Source of the DNA: UBA668 sp039796575
Lineage (GTDB): Bacteria > Actinomycetota > Acidimicrobiia > Acidimicrobiales > Ilumatobacteraceae
Direction: 5' to 3'
DNA: 64,000 bases
Assembly: GCA_039796575.1 (NCBI GenBank)
Contig: JBDKJP010000066.1
Coordinates: forward strand, 36,299-100,298
Shown: one piece after another, positions 42,897 through 51,865 of the stretch
Position numbering within the stretch: the stretch's first letter is position 1
How the letters are laid out: each line of letters opens with the position of its first letter
Position numbers and translations under genes: made by a program
The notes under the pieces: model-generated
What the model was told of the DNA's origin: nothing
The model's input: the letters and a program-made list of their open reading frames with translations, nothing else
Database searches by the model: none

Positions 42897-44471
42897 TCAC
42901 GCGCCCGCGGCGGAGCCCACTCTCGCCCGCGGGTCGGCGGCACCCGACCAGAAGCCGTGGTCGTCGCGGACGATGGCGTGCGCATGCCCGAACGCACTGT
43001 CGTACGGCGGCACCTCCACCACGCGGTGGCCACGCGCGGCGAGCGCGGCGGCCCACTCGGCGGGCGCGTTGCCCTCGATCTCGAGCACGGGGCCGGTGGT
43101 CGACGTCCAGGTGTCGAACCCAGTGACCGGGCCGCTCAACGCCCAACGGCCGGCATGGATGGCGGCCGCCGGCGACTGCCGATGATGGAACAGGCGGGTG
43201 GCCAGCTGGAGCAGGATCTGCGGCTGCGCATCACCGCCCATGGTGCCGAACACCGCGGCCAGGTCGGCGCCGCGGGTGGCGAGCGCCGGCGACAACGTGT
43301 GCGGCGGACGAGCCCCGGCGCGGAGCTCGGCGGGATGGCCCGGCGTGAGGTTGAAGCCGAGGCCGCGGTTGTGGAGGTTGATCTGGGTGTTCGGCTCCAC
43401 CAGCCACGACCCGAACCCCGATGCGTTCGACTGGATGAGGGACACGCCCATGCCGGTGCTGTCGGTGGTGCACAGGTAGGTGGTGTCGCCCTGTGCCGGG
43501 TTGGCGCCGAGCGTGGAGCACCGTTCGAGCGACACGTCGCCGGCCCGTGCGCGCACGGCGGCCAGGAGCGCGTCGCCGTCGGCGTGCTCGTGCAGCACCT
43601 CGGGCCGATCGTGACCGGCCACCTTGGCCGCCTCGGCCAGCAGGTGCGCCCAGTGCTCGTGGTCGGGGTCGCCGGGCAGCGGCAGGCCGTCGGCCACCTG
43701 CGCCGCAGCGAGCGTGAGGTAGCCCTGCGAGTTCGGCGGCACGGTCCACAGGTCGACGCCGAAGGCCGCAGCACGCAGGGGAGTGACCCATTCGGCCTGC
43801 GACCGGGCGAGGTCGTCGGGTGTGAACCAGCCCCGGCCGAGCTCGAGCAGGCCGTCGCCGAACTCGCCGAGGTAGAACGCGTCACGACCACCGTCGGCGA
43901 CGGCACGCAGCGCACGCGCCACGCCGGGTCGCCGCACCCGCTCGCCCGGTCGGCGTGCCTGCGAGTGCAGCTCGTGCAGGGTGGCCGCGGCAGCGGCGTC
44001 GACACGGGCGATCGAGCCGACCAGCAGCGGGCTCGCAGGGAAGCCGTCCTCGGCCAGCGTGATGGCGGGGGCGAGCAGGGTGGCCAGCGGGAGCGAGCCG
44101 AACCGCTGGTGGAGGGCCACCCAGCCGTCGACGCAGCCGGGCACCGTGACCGTGCGGATGTCGTGGCGGAACGGCATCACGCTGTGGCCGTCGGCCCGTA
44201 CTGCCTCGGCATCGGCGCCGCTGCCGGCGTGGCCGCTGCTGTTCAGGCACAGCACCTCGCCGCGATGGTGGACCAGTGCGAACAGGTCGCCACCCATGCC
44301 GCACAGGTGCGGTCCGGTGACGGCGATCGCGGCGTTGGTGGCGATGGCCGCGTCGACCGCGTTGCCGCCGATCGCCAGCATCGCCAGCCCCGCCTGCGTG
44401 GCCAACTGATCGGCGCTCGCCACCATGTGTCGCGGCGCACGGACGCTGTTGAACGGTGCGGCTACTGCCAC
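42897..44471 (-). CDS. Gamma-glutamyltransferase-family Ntn hydrolase
   Basis: 524 residues from GTG 44471, overlapping the upstream stop by ten bases. The large-subunit part has ASAGxxAL-type sequence (GGNAVDAAIATNAAIAV) and MGGDLFALVH. The self-cleavage point is GDTTYLCTTDSTG, with the nucleophilic Thr at about 330 starting the small subunit, followed by SLIQSNASGFGS. No signal peptide is visible, unlike the periplasmic GGT, so a cytoplasmic role as a gamma-glutamyl or acylase-type hydrolase is likely. Confidence 0.82.
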   Translation of the reverse strand: MAVAAPFNSVRAPRHMVASADQLATQAGLAMLAIGGNAVDAAIATNAAIAVTGPHLCGMGGDLFALVHHRGEVLCLNSSGHAGSGADAEAVRADGHSVMPFRHDIRTVTVPGCVDGWVALHQRFGSLPLATLLAPAITLAEDGFPASPLLVGSIARVDAAAAATLHELHSQARRPGERVRRPGVARALRAVADGGRDAFYLGEFGDGLLELGRGWFTPDDLARSQAEWVTPLRAAAFGVDLWTVPPNSQGYLTLAAAQVADGLPLPGDPDHEHWAHLLAEAAKVAGHDRPEVLHEHADGDALLAAVRARAGDVSLERCSTLGANPAQGDTTYLCTTDSTGMGVSLIQSNASGFGSWLVEPNTQINLHNRGLGFNLTPGHPAELRAGARPPHTLSPALATRGADLAAVFGTMGGDAQPQILLQLATRLFHHRQSPAAAIHAGRWALSGPVTGFDTWTSTTGPVLEIEGNAPAEWAAALAARGHRVVEVPPYDSAFGHAHAIVRDDHGFWSGAADPRARVGSAAGA

Positions 44472-45211
44472 AGGCCACGCTCCTGGAACACGGTGCGAAG
44501 CACCTCGGGACGGTCGGTCATCAGACCGTCGACGCCGAGGTCGAGCAGCCGGTGCATCTCGGCCGGATCGTCGATGGTCCACACGTGCACGGCGAGCCCC
44601 ATCGAATGCGCGCGGCGCACGAACTTCTCGTCCGTCACCGTGAGCGGACCCTGCTGCACGGGTACCTGCGCCGCCATGGCGTCGGTGCGCCGCAGGGTGC
44701 CGAAGCGCAGCCCGGCCACGCCGCCGGGCCCGAGCGTGGTGCACACTCCGGGTCCGAGCTCCTTGCGGAGCCGCCGCAGCCGGCTGTCGCTGAACGCGCC
44801 GAGCGCCACCCGGTCGAGCGCAGCGGTGCGGCGCAGCGCCGACACGAGTGCGTCGACCGCCTCGTCGGTCTTGCAGTCGATGTTCACCCGCAGCTCCGGC
44901 CAGGTGCCGAGCATCTCGTCGAGCAGCGGGATGGGCGCCCGGCCGTCGACCAGCGCGGTGCGCACCTCACGCCACGGCAGCTCGCTGATGCGACCCGGGC
45001 GACCGCAGGTGCGGCGCAGGTCGTTGTCGTGGAAGGCCACCAGCACGCCGTCGGCGGTGACCTGCACGTCGGTCTCCACGTAGCGGTAGCCGAGCCGGAC
45101 GGCGTACTCGAAGGCGGGCATCGTGTTCTCGGGCACGTCGCTCGCGCCGCCGCGGTGGGCGAACGGAATCGGCCCCGGCCAGTCGAGGTACGGATGGGGA
45201 CGGGTCTGCAT
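44462..45211 (-). CDS. Glycerophosphodiester phosphodiesterase family protein
   Basis: 249 residues. HRGG (19-22), ENTMPAFEYAV, VETDVQVTADGVLVAFHD and VNIDCKTDE provide the His, Glu, Asp and His residues of the GDPD active site and its metal ion. It cleaves glycerophosphodiesters into glycerol phosphate and alcohol. No signal peptide, so cytoplasmic. First gene of the leftward set; divergent from the aldehyde dehydrogenase gene with only 23 bases between starts. Confidence 0.85.
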   Translation of the reverse strand: MQTRPHPYLDWPGPIPFAHRGGASDVPENTMPAFEYAVRLGYRYVETDVQVTADGVLVAFHDNDLRRTCGRPGRISELPWREVRTALVDGRAPIPLLDEMLGTWPELRVNIDCKTDEAVDALVSALRRTAALDRVALGAFSDSRLRRLRKELGPGVCTTLGPGGVAGLRFGTLRRTDAMAAQVPVQQGPLTVTDEKFVRRAHSMGLAVHVWTIDDPAEMHRLLDLGVDGLMTDRPEVLRTVFQERGLWQ

Positions 45212-45220
45212 CGGCTCAAG

Positions 45221-45226
45221 TATCGT
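45221..45226 (+). promoter_or_regulatory. Candidate -10 box (TATCGT) for the aldehyde dehydrogenase operon
   Basis: TATCGT lies eight bases before ATG 45235, within the 23-bp divergent gap, so its -35 region would fall inside the glycerophosphodiesterase gene. Confidence 0.4.
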
Positions 45227-45234
45227 CGCCAGGC

Positions 45235-46614
45235 ATGAGTGAGACCATCACCGTTCGTTCGCCCTACGACGATTCGGTCATCGGCGAGATCCCCGCGATG
45301 ACCGCCGCCGACGTCGATGTGGCGGTCGCCAAGGCCAAGCGGGCCCTGCACGACCACCCGCTGCCGCTGTGGAAGCGTGCCGACATCCTCGACAAGGCGG
45401 CCGCCCGCCTGGCGGCGCGCCGCGACGAGTTCGCCGAGATCATCGCCAAGGAAGCGGCCAAGCCCATCAAGACCGCCCGCGTCGAGGCCGAGCGCGCAGT
45501 CGGCACGTTCCAGTTCGCCGCCGCCGAGGCCCGCAAGCTGGGCGGCGAGATGATCCCGCTCGACGCCATCCCCGCGGGTGAGGGCAAGCTCGGCTTCACG
45601 CTGCGCGTGCCGATCGGCGTCATCGGCGCCATCGCCCCGTTCAACTTCCCGCTCAACCTGGTGGCCCACAAGCTCGGCCCGGCCATCGCCGCCGGCTGCC
45701 CGGTCGTGCTCAAGCCCGCCAGCCAGACGCCGTTCAGCAGCATCGTGCTCGCGAAGATGCTCGTCGAGGAGTGCGGCCTGCCGGCCGACTACCTCCACGT
45801 CGTCACCGGTGGCGGCGGCACGGTCGGCAACGCCATCGTCGATCACCCCGACATCGCGCTCATCACGTTCACCGGTTCGCCCGAGGTGGGTTGGGGCATC
45901 CGCAGCCGTGCGCCGCGCAAGCGCGTCGGCCTGGAGCTCGGCAACAACGCACCGTGCATCATCGAGCCCGACGGCGACTGGGCCACCGCGGCCGCGAAGA
46001 TCAAGGTGGCCGGCTTCAGCCACGCCGGTCAGAGCTGCATCAGCACGCAGCGCGTGTTCGTGCACTCGTCCATCGCGCAGCAGTTCACCGATGCGCTCGT
46101 CGCGCACGTCGAGACGCTCGTCGTTGGCGACCCGATGGACGAGGCCACCGACGTGTCGGCACTCATCTCCAAGGGCGAACGCGACCGCGTCGCCGGTTGG
46201 GTGGCCGAGGCGGAGGCACAGGGTGCCACCATCGCCACCGGCGGGTCGCTCGACGACGCCGGTGTCCTGCGTCCCACGGTCATCACCAACGCCCGCCACG
46301 ACATGAAGGTGTGCGCGCAGGAGGTGTTCGGCCCGGTGGTCACGGTCGCGTCCTACGACGATCTCGACGAGGCGCTGCGCCAGGCGAACGACAGCAAGTA
46401 CGGCCTCCAGGCGGCCATCTTCACCCGCGACATCAACGTCGCGTTGAAGGCGGTGCGCACGCTCGACTTCGGCGGCGTACTCGTGAACGAGGTGCCCACG
46501 TGGCGCGCCGACCAGCAGCCGTACGGCGGCCTCCGCGACAGCGGCAACACGCGTGAGGGCCCGGCCTTCAGCGTGAAGGAGATGACCGAGATCCGCATGG
46601 TCGTGATGGGGTGA
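45235..46614 (+). CDS. NAD(P)-dependent aldehyde dehydrogenase
   Basis: 459 residues. APFNFPLNLVAHKLGPAIAAGCPVVLKPA binds the cofactor; LELGNNAPCI holds the general-base Glu; AGFSHAGQSCISTQRV holds the nucleophilic Cys. Closest in style to lactaldehyde/succinate-semialdehyde-type enzymes. The C-terminal PYGGLRDSGNTREGPAFSVKEMTE is the usual oligomerisation strand region. Cytoplasmic. Followed by a Gfo/Idh gene after seven bases. The aldehyde substrate is unknown. Confidence 0.9.
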   Translation: MSETITVRSPYDDSVIGEIPAMTAADVDVAVAKAKRALHDHPLPLWKRADILDKAAARLAARRDEFAEIIAKEAAKPIKTARVEAERAVGTFQFAAAEARKLGGEMIPLDAIPAGEGKLGFTLRVPIGVIGAIAPFNFPLNLVAHKLGPAIAAGCPVVLKPASQTPFSSIVLAKMLVEECGLPADYLHVVTGGGGTVGNAIVDHPDIALITFTGSPEVGWGIRSRAPRKRVGLELGNNAPCIIEPDGDWATAAAKIKVAGFSHAGQSCISTQRVFVHSSIAQQFTDALVAHVETLVVGDPMDEATDVSALISKGERDRVAGWVAEAEAQGATIATGGSLDDAGVLRPTVITNARHDMKVCAQEVFGPVVTVASYDDLDEALRQANDSKYGLQAAIFTRDINVALKAVRTLDFGGVLVNEVPTWRADQQPYGGLRDSGNTREGPAFSVKEMTEIRMVVMG

Positions 46615-46621
46615 CCCGCTG

Positions 46622-47545
46622 ATGCGGTGGGGCGTGCTCGGAGGCGGCAGCCGCATCTTCAACAAGAGCCTGCTGCCCGCGTTCGAGGCCTGCGGCCACG
46701 AGGTGGTCGACGCCCCGCGACGCGACGGCGACTCGCTCGCGCCCTACGAGGCGATGCTGCGACGCGACGACATCGACGCCGTGTACAACCCGCTGCCCAA
46801 CCACCTGCACGCCGAGTGGACGCACCGCGCCCTCGACGCCGGCAAGCACGTGCTGTGCGAGAAGCCGCTCACGCTGTCGGTGGACGACACCGTGTCGGTG
46901 TTCGACCACGCCGATGCAGCGGGTCGCACGGTGCTGGAGGCGTACATGTGGCCGCACCACCCGCGCGCTCGGGCGTTGCTCGGGCTGGTGCGATCCGGTG
47001 AGGTCGGTTCGCCGCAGTGGGGGAGGGCGCAGTTCAGTTGGCCGATGGACCTCACGTCCGGCGACCATCGCCTCGACCATCGCGGCGCCGGAGCGCTGTT
47101 CGACGTGGGCATCTACTGCATCGCCCCGTTCATGCTGATGGCCCGTCGCGACGCAGCAGCCGTCAGCGCCAACGCCGTGCGCAACATGGCGGGCGTCGAT
47201 CTCACGATGACCGGGTTCGTCGACTGGGCCGGCGGGTTCGGTTCGTCGTTCCACGTGTCGTTCGACGCGCCGTCCGCACGCTCGATGGCGCTCGTCACCA
47301 GCGAGGCACAGGTCGAACTGCCCGGCTGGCACGCACCCGGCCCGCTCGAGCCGAGCGAGATCCTGGTCACCCGCCGCGACGGATCGGTGGAGCGCATCGA
47401 GTGCGACGGCGGCAACGCCTACACAGGCCTCGTCGCGCACTTCGCCGCAGTGGTGCGCGGCGAGGAGGCACCGGTGTTCGGACGCGTCGAGAGCACCCGC
47501 CTCGCGTCGGTGCTGCAGCAACTCCACATCGCCGGCGTCCACTGA
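46622..47545 (+). CDS. Gfo/Idh/MocA-family oxidoreductase
   Basis: 307 residues. N-terminal Rossmann domain WGVLGGGSRIFNKSLLPAF, DAVYNPLPNHLHAEWTHRALDAGKHVLCEKPLTL with the catalytic-region EKP Lys, then the C-terminal alpha/beta domain with GVGIYCI-type sequence (DVGIYCIAPFML). It oxidises or reduces a sugar, inositol or related ring compound with NAD(P). Cotranscribed with the aldehyde dehydrogenase and an acyltransferase, which would fit sugar modification. Confidence 0.85.
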   Translation: MRWGVLGGGSRIFNKSLLPAFEACGHEVVDAPRRDGDSLAPYEAMLRRDDIDAVYNPLPNHLHAEWTHRALDAGKHVLCEKPLTLSVDDTVSVFDHADAAGRTVLEAYMWPHHPRARALLGLVRSGEVGSPQWGRAQFSWPMDLTSGDHRLDHRGAGALFDVGIYCIAPFMLMARRDAAAVSANAVRNMAGVDLTMTGFVDWAGGFGSSFHVSFDAPSARSMALVTSEAQVELPGWHAPGPLEPSEILVTRRDGSVERIECDGGNAYTGLVAHFAAVVRGEEAPVFGRVESTRLASVLQQLHIAGVH

Positions 47546-47552
47546 GGTTCCT

Positions 47553-49613
47553 GTGAGCACCGCTGGTTCGTGGTCGTACCGTCCCGCGCTCGACGGGATG
47601 CGGACGGTCGCCATCTACCTCGTGCTGCTGTTCCACGCCGGGCTCGCCCACGTGGCCAACGGCTACATCGGCGTCGACGTCTTCTTCGTGCTCAGCGGGT
47701 TCCTGGTCACGAGCATCATCGTGAAGGAGCACACCGACTCGGGCACGTTGCGCCTCCGACGCTTCTACGCACGCCGTGTTCGCCGCTTGCTGCCGGCGTC
47801 GGTGGTGCTGGTGGTGGCGACCTGTGCCTTCTCGACACTGGTGCTGCCGAAGCTGTCGCGCGTCGGTCTGGTGAGCGACGCCCGTGCGGCGCTGCTGTAC
47901 GTGGCCAACTGGCACTTCCTCGGCCAGGCCACCGACTACTTCGCCGACGACGTGCAGCGCAGCCCGTTCCTGCACTTCTGGTCGCTCGCGGTGGAGGAGC
48001 AGTTCTACTTCGTGTTCCCGCTGCTGCTGTTGGGGCTGCTGGTGCTGGCGCGTCGGCGGTCGGCGACGTGGATGGTGCCGTCAGGCCTGGCGGCGCTGCT
48101 CGTCGCCTCGGCGGTGGGGCAGTGGTGGGTGGCGGGCAACGACCCGTTGCGCGCCTACTACGGCACCGACACCCGCCTCTACCAACTGTTGGCCGGCGCG
48201 TTGCTGGCCACGTTGCGGCACCGGCTGCCCCGCTCCACGCGGTGGGGCGGCGCCGGTGCGCTCGGGTCGCTGGCCGTGCTCGTGGTGCTCGCCACCGACC
48301 TGCTCTCGATGTCCGTCGCCACTCGTGGCATCGCCGCGGCGGTGGTGACCGTGGTGTGCGTGTCGTGCGTGGAGATGGCGCCGGCCACCCGTACGGCCCG
48401 GGTGCTCTCGACACGCCCGATGACGTACCTCGGCCGCATCTCGTACGGCACCTACCTGTGGCACTGGCCGGTGATCGTGCTCGTCGGTGCAGGGTGGATG
48501 CTCACTCCGCTCGAGATGGCCGGCGTCGCCGCGGTGGCCGCCACCGCGATCTCGGCGGTGAGCTTCCACCTGCTCGAGACGCCCATCCGCCGTGCGCCTC
48601 GGCTCGACGGATGGCCCCGCGGCGTCGTGGCGGTGGGCCTGGCGTCGAGCCTCGTCGTGGCGGTCGTCCTCGTGCCCGTGCTGCTGGAGAGCGACCGTCG
48701 GCCCACGTTCGCCGCCCGGGGGCCGTCGGTGGCGGTCGACACGGCCATCCCCGGCGTCGACATGGCCGACCTCGCCGCGGCCATGGCCGTGGTGCCGCCG
48801 ACCGACCTCGATCTGGCGCCCACGGTCACCCCGAAGTTCGATCAGGCGGCCTGCACGGTCGACACCATCGACGGCTGCTTCGTGCATCGTGGCAACGGCC
48901 TCCACCTGCACCTCACCGGCGACAGCAACGCGCAGATGCTCGTCCCCGTGTTCCAGGCGCTGGCGGAGCAGTACGACTTCACGCTCACCGCGACCATCCG
49001 CCTCGGTTGCCCCTGGCAGACCGGTCTCGAGTGGGACCCGCAGGACGAGGTGCTCGTGCGCAACTGCAACGCCGCCCGCGACGACTGGTACGGCGAGGTA
49101 CTCCCGCTGCTGCAGCCCGACGTGCTCGTGGCCGTGCACGTGCCGCGCGACCGAGGGTCGCGGCAGGACTCGTTGTATCGAGCCGGACCGGGGTGGGAGG
49201 GCGACATCGACCAGGTCGTCGCCGACACCACGGCGGCCACCCTCGACCGGTTCCACGACCTGGGCATGCGCACCGTGCTGCTCGAGCCGCTGCCATACGG
49301 TCCGAAGGACCCGACGATCTGCGTGAGCGGCGCGTCGACCGTCGGTGACTGCGCCTATGAGGCGAACGCCGAGCCGTTCCCCACCGAGGCGACGTACCGT
49401 CGCGAGGACGCGGCACGTGACGACGTGTGGGCCGTCGACGCCGACCGGCTGGCGTGCCCGTTCCTGCCCGTGTGCCTCCCGATGATCGACGGCGACCTGG
49501 TGTACGAGAACCAGTTCCACCTCAGCAGCGCATGGGTGGTCGATCGGGCCGATGCGTGGTGGGCGTTGCTCGTCGGCTCCGGGGCGCTCGAGGGCTGGTT
49601 CGACCCGAGCTGA
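47553..49613 (+). CDS. Acyltransferase 3 - SGNH fusion protein (OafA-like)
   Basis: 686 residues. Residues 1-350: acyltransferase 3 membrane domain with RPALDGMRTVAIYLVLLFHA, GVDVFFVLSGFLVTSIIV and EEQFYFVFP. Residues about 440-686: an extracytoplasmic SGNH-type domain, with HLTGDSNAQML containing the block I Ser. This architecture O-acylates surface or wall polysaccharides: acyl-CoA is used inside and the SGNH domain finishes transfer outside. GTG 47553 follows the previous stop by seven bases. It converges with the stranded 3' end of the acyl-CoA synthetase gene. Confidence 0.88.
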   Translation: MSTAGSWSYRPALDGMRTVAIYLVLLFHAGLAHVANGYIGVDVFFVLSGFLVTSIIVKEHTDSGTLRLRRFYARRVRRLLPASVVLVVATCAFSTLVLPKLSRVGLVSDARAALLYVANWHFLGQATDYFADDVQRSPFLHFWSLAVEEQFYFVFPLLLLGLLVLARRRSATWMVPSGLAALLVASAVGQWWVAGNDPLRAYYGTDTRLYQLLAGALLATLRHRLPRSTRWGGAGALGSLAVLVVLATDLLSMSVATRGIAAAVVTVVCVSCVEMAPATRTARVLSTRPMTYLGRISYGTYLWHWPVIVLVGAGWMLTPLEMAGVAAVAATAISAVSFHLLETPIRRAPRLDGWPRGVVAVGLASSLVVAVVLVPVLLESDRRPTFAARGPSVAVDTAIPGVDMADLAAAMAVVPPTDLDLAPTVTPKFDQAACTVDTIDGCFVHRGNGLHLHLTGDSNAQMLVPVFQALAEQYDFTLTATIRLGCPWQTGLEWDPQDEVLVRNCNAARDDWYGEVLPLLQPDVLVAVHVPRDRGSRQDSLYRAGPGWEGDIDQVVADTTAATLDRFHDLGMRTVLLEPLPYGPKDPTICVSGASTVGDCAYEANAEPFPTEATYRREDAARDDVWAVDADRLACPFLPVCLPMIDGDLVYENQFHLSSAWVVDRADAWWALLVGSGALEGWFDPS

Positions 49614-49638
49614 GCCCCCGTCCGGTGACGGCGGAAAA

Positions 49639-49680
49639 TGGAAGTGGCCGGGCGCACCACAGCACACCCGGCCGACTCCA
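49639..49680. terminator. Hairpin between the acyltransferase and the original fadD-like 3' end
   Basis: A 7-bp core stem (49646-49652 with 49667-49673) extends to about 13 pairs with two single-base bulges. It lies between two converging genes in the pre-integration arrangement, so it probably served both. Confidence 0.5.
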
Positions 49681-49793
49681 TGGATCCGCCGCCACACGGC
49701 GGGAGGGGTCTCCCGTCCCTCGTCACACAGCGTGAACCCTTGCGGGGTGGACGAACCAGGGACCAAAGTCCCTCATCGGTTTCCGATCCGTCG

Positions 49794-49829
49794 TCAGATC
49801 GTGCGGCCGGCGTTGGCCCAGTATTCGTC
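49794..49829 (-). pseudogene. Stranded original C-terminal codons of the acyl-CoA synthetase
   Basis: On the minus strand the bases encode DEYWANAGRTI then TGA. DEY is encoded by the 9-bp core shared with the other element end, where the acyl-CoA synthetase reads KDEY and then diverges. Tails of the type DxYWxGxxRxI are the usual end of FadD-like synthetases, so this is the original end of the gene at 58734-60311, cut off by insertion of the element. It has no start codon or promoter of its own. Confidence 0.85.
49821..49829. other. Left attachment core (attL)
   Basis: GTATTCGTC, identical to 58782-58790. Bases to its left continue the original fadD-like C-terminus in frame; bases to its right belong to the element and lead into the integrase promoter. 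Confidence 0.8.
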
Positions 49830-49849
49830 CTTCGACAAATGTGGTTTGC

Positions 49850-49855
49850 TAGAGT
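49850..49855 (+). promoter_or_regulatory. Candidate -10 box (TAGAGT) of the integrase gene
   Basis: TAGAGT is six bases before ATG 49862, predicting a leaderless mRNA. The matching -35 region would overlap attL, so excision would change the sequence upstream of this promoter. Confidence 0.5.
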
Positions 49856-49861
49856 GACGTC

Positions 49862-51361
49862 ATGACCACCACGAAGCGCACCGCAACGGGACATGCCTGG
49901 CTCTACCTCCGTCTGTCGAAGGACCACGCCGGAGCCTCGGACTCCCTCGCTGCACAGGAGGCTCGCCTCCGTGAGATGGCCTCCGTACACGGCCTCGCCG
50001 TCGATGAGGTCGTCTCGGAGGGCGCTGGCCGGAGCGCCTACTCGGGCAAGGCTCGCCCGGCCTGGGAGCGTCTCCTCCGTGAGGCCCCCTCGGGCGTGGT
50101 GGTGCTCGCCGTGGAGACCTCCCGGCTCTCGCGCTCGGCCTCTGACGGCCTGGCCGAACTCAAGGCGCTCCGCCGCCGTGGCGTCCATGTTCTGACGCTG
50201 GACGGCACGGATACCCGCCAGTCCGCCAGCACTCTGGGCGCTGGCATCCGCCTGCTCTTCGCCGAGGAGGAGAGCGCCCTCAAGTCCGAGCGCATCACCC
50301 GCCGGAAGGCCGCCCAGAAGGCGTCCGGCATCTGGACGAACCGGCCGCCCTTCGGCCACGAGCGCACGGTCTCGGGGCGTCTCGCTCTTCACCCCGTGAC
50401 GGCGCCCGTGGTTCGCCGCATGGTGGACGAGGCGCTCGCCGGAAGCGGCGCCGCTGCCATCGCTCGTGGTCTGAACGCTGACGGCATCGCCGGACCGAAC
50501 GGCGCCGAGTGGAAGCAGATGACCGTGAGCGCCCTCCTCCGTAACCCTGTCCTGTGCGGGCTGTACCCGGTCGGCCCCGACCACCGGCCGATGCTCGCCG
50601 AGGACGGCCAACCCGTCTCCGCTGTCGAAGGTCCGACCGTCTGCACGGCCGCCGAGTGGCGCCGCCTCCAGGCCGTTACGTCGGCCCGTGCGCCTCGCCT
50701 CAATGGCGCCCGTGGGGGCGGTGGCCGCCCGTCGTCGGCGCTCCTCCGAGGCCTGGCCTTCTGTGGCCGATGCGGGGGCCGCATGGCGCCTGTCGGCCCG
50801 CAGTACGTCTGCGCCGCAGCTCGTGAGGGCCGCTCGTGTGACGGCCTCACCGTGCTCGCCACGAAGCTGGACCCGGCCGCCGAGGACGCCGCCCTCCGTT
50901 CCCTCCGAGCGATGGACCCGTCCAACGCCGACGATCTGGAGCGCCTCGCCGCTGCCGCCCTCGCATGGATGGGCGGCCCAGTGGAGCGCCCCGAGGTGGC
51001 CGAGGCCGCTCACGCCCTGGCCGAGGTGGAGGAGGCCCTCGCCCGCCTGGAGGACGCCTACATCGTCCGAGGGACGATGGCCCGTGATCGTTACGAGGCG
51101 ATGGCCGCCACCCTCACGGCCCGGCGCGAGGCGCTCACGGCGCTCGTGGGGGAGCGGCGGCCGATGACGGACCTCGCTCCGCTTCTGGACGCCGTGGAGA
51201 GCGTCCAGGTGTGGCAGGCGACGGACGCCACTGTCCGGCGCTCGGTGCTGGCGGCCGCTGGCCTCCGGGTGACGGTCGCCCCCGCCCCGTACCGTGGCGC
51301 CCGCTTCGACGCAGACCGTGTAGTCATCGCCTGGAGCGACCTCGGCGCCCCCGCCGCCTGA
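49862..51361 (+). CDS. Large serine recombinase (phage-type integrase)
   Basis: 499 residues. The resolvase domain has AWLYLRLSKDHAGASDSLAAQE with the nucleophilic Ser at 19 and Arg at 17, and later VETSRLSRSASDGLAEL. The recombinase domain follows (FGHERTVSG, LNADGIAGPNGAEW, ILxNPxYxG-like LLRNPVLCGLYPVG). The zinc ribbon uses Cys 301, 304, 317 and 326, and a coiled coil follows (about 380-430). It catalyses attP x attB integration by 2-bp-staggered cuts. The gene lies next to attL and points into the element. No recombination directionality factor is recognised. Confidence 0.95.
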   Translation: MTTTKRTATGHAWLYLRLSKDHAGASDSLAAQEARLREMASVHGLAVDEVVSEGAGRSAYSGKARPAWERLLREAPSGVVVLAVETSRLSRSASDGLAELKALRRRGVHVLTLDGTDTRQSASTLGAGIRLLFAEEESALKSERITRRKAAQKASGIWTNRPPFGHERTVSGRLALHPVTAPVVRRMVDEALAGSGAAAIARGLNADGIAGPNGAEWKQMTVSALLRNPVLCGLYPVGPDHRPMLAEDGQPVSAVEGPTVCTAAEWRRLQAVTSARAPRLNGARGGGGRPSSALLRGLAFCGRCGGRMAPVGPQYVCAAAREGRSCDGLTVLATKLDPAAEDAALRSLRAMDPSNADDLERLAAAALAWMGGPVERPEVAEAAHALAEVEEALARLEDAYIVRGTMARDRYEAMAATLTARREALTALVGERRPMTDLAPLLDAVESVQVWQATDATVRRSVLAAAGLRVTVAPAPYRGARFDADRVVIAWSDLGAPAA

Positions 51362-51865
51362 CTCCGCACCGTGTCGCCCAGCGCACAAGACCTGCACAAG
51401 AGGCAACACGGGAGGCCAACGGGAGGCCAACGGGAGGCAGCCTCCCGTGCTCTGGCCCTTGTCCCGTAAGGGTTTCAGCATAAACGGGAGGCACGGGAGG
51501 CTTTGCGGGAAACCGATCTTCCCCTGTAGTAGGTCAGTCCTATAGTCACGAGGTCCCCTCGGTTTGGTTTCCCGTGGTCGAACTTTCTGAACAAGACCCC
51601 CGAAGGTGAGCAGAACGGCCCTCCGTTGGCCCTTCTTTGTGGATGAGTCCTCCGTCATCGGAGGCACAGTGTCCCGCCGGAAGGCGGGCCTACTGCACTC
51701 CGGCCGCCCGGCCTAGTCACCCGGGCATCTCGGCCGTGGATGCGGGTACATGGGGGCCGGGTGCCTGGGGGGAGACCCCCGGGCCACGGTTCGCCCGCCC
51801 GGCTCCAGACTCGTGCAGCTTGACCGCTGCGCGTCCCCACCCGTACCCGACCATAGGGAGTCAGT
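51362..51865. other. 504-bp intergenic region between integrase and primase, probable replication origin region
   Basis: No convincing gene. The left part carries the ACGGGAGGC iterons and the most AT-rich stretches of the element, including a TATAGT (51541-51546). Further right are two hairpins: CCCGCC-GGAA-GGCGGG at 51673-51688 and a G-run/C-run hairpin near 51770-51790. A 36-codon ORF (51606-51716) is possible but lacks support. Confidence 0.5.
51408..51501. repeat. Iteron cluster: five direct and one inverted copy of ACGGGAGGC
   Basis: Direct copies at 51408, 51419, 51430, 51484 and 51493; inverted copy at 51440-51448. The first three are exactly 11 bp apart, about one helical turn, and the last two abut. 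Between them and after them the DNA is AT-richer. Placed just upstream of a primase-helicase gene, this is the layout of an iteron-type origin as in staphylococcal pathogenicity islands and some phages. Confidence 0.7.

Noticed and set aside
51606..51716. A 36-codon ORF (GTG start) between the integrase and primase, considered as an excision factor.
   Set aside because: It has no separate ribosome site, no helix-turn-helix-like pattern, and its end overlaps a hairpin; nothing supports translation.
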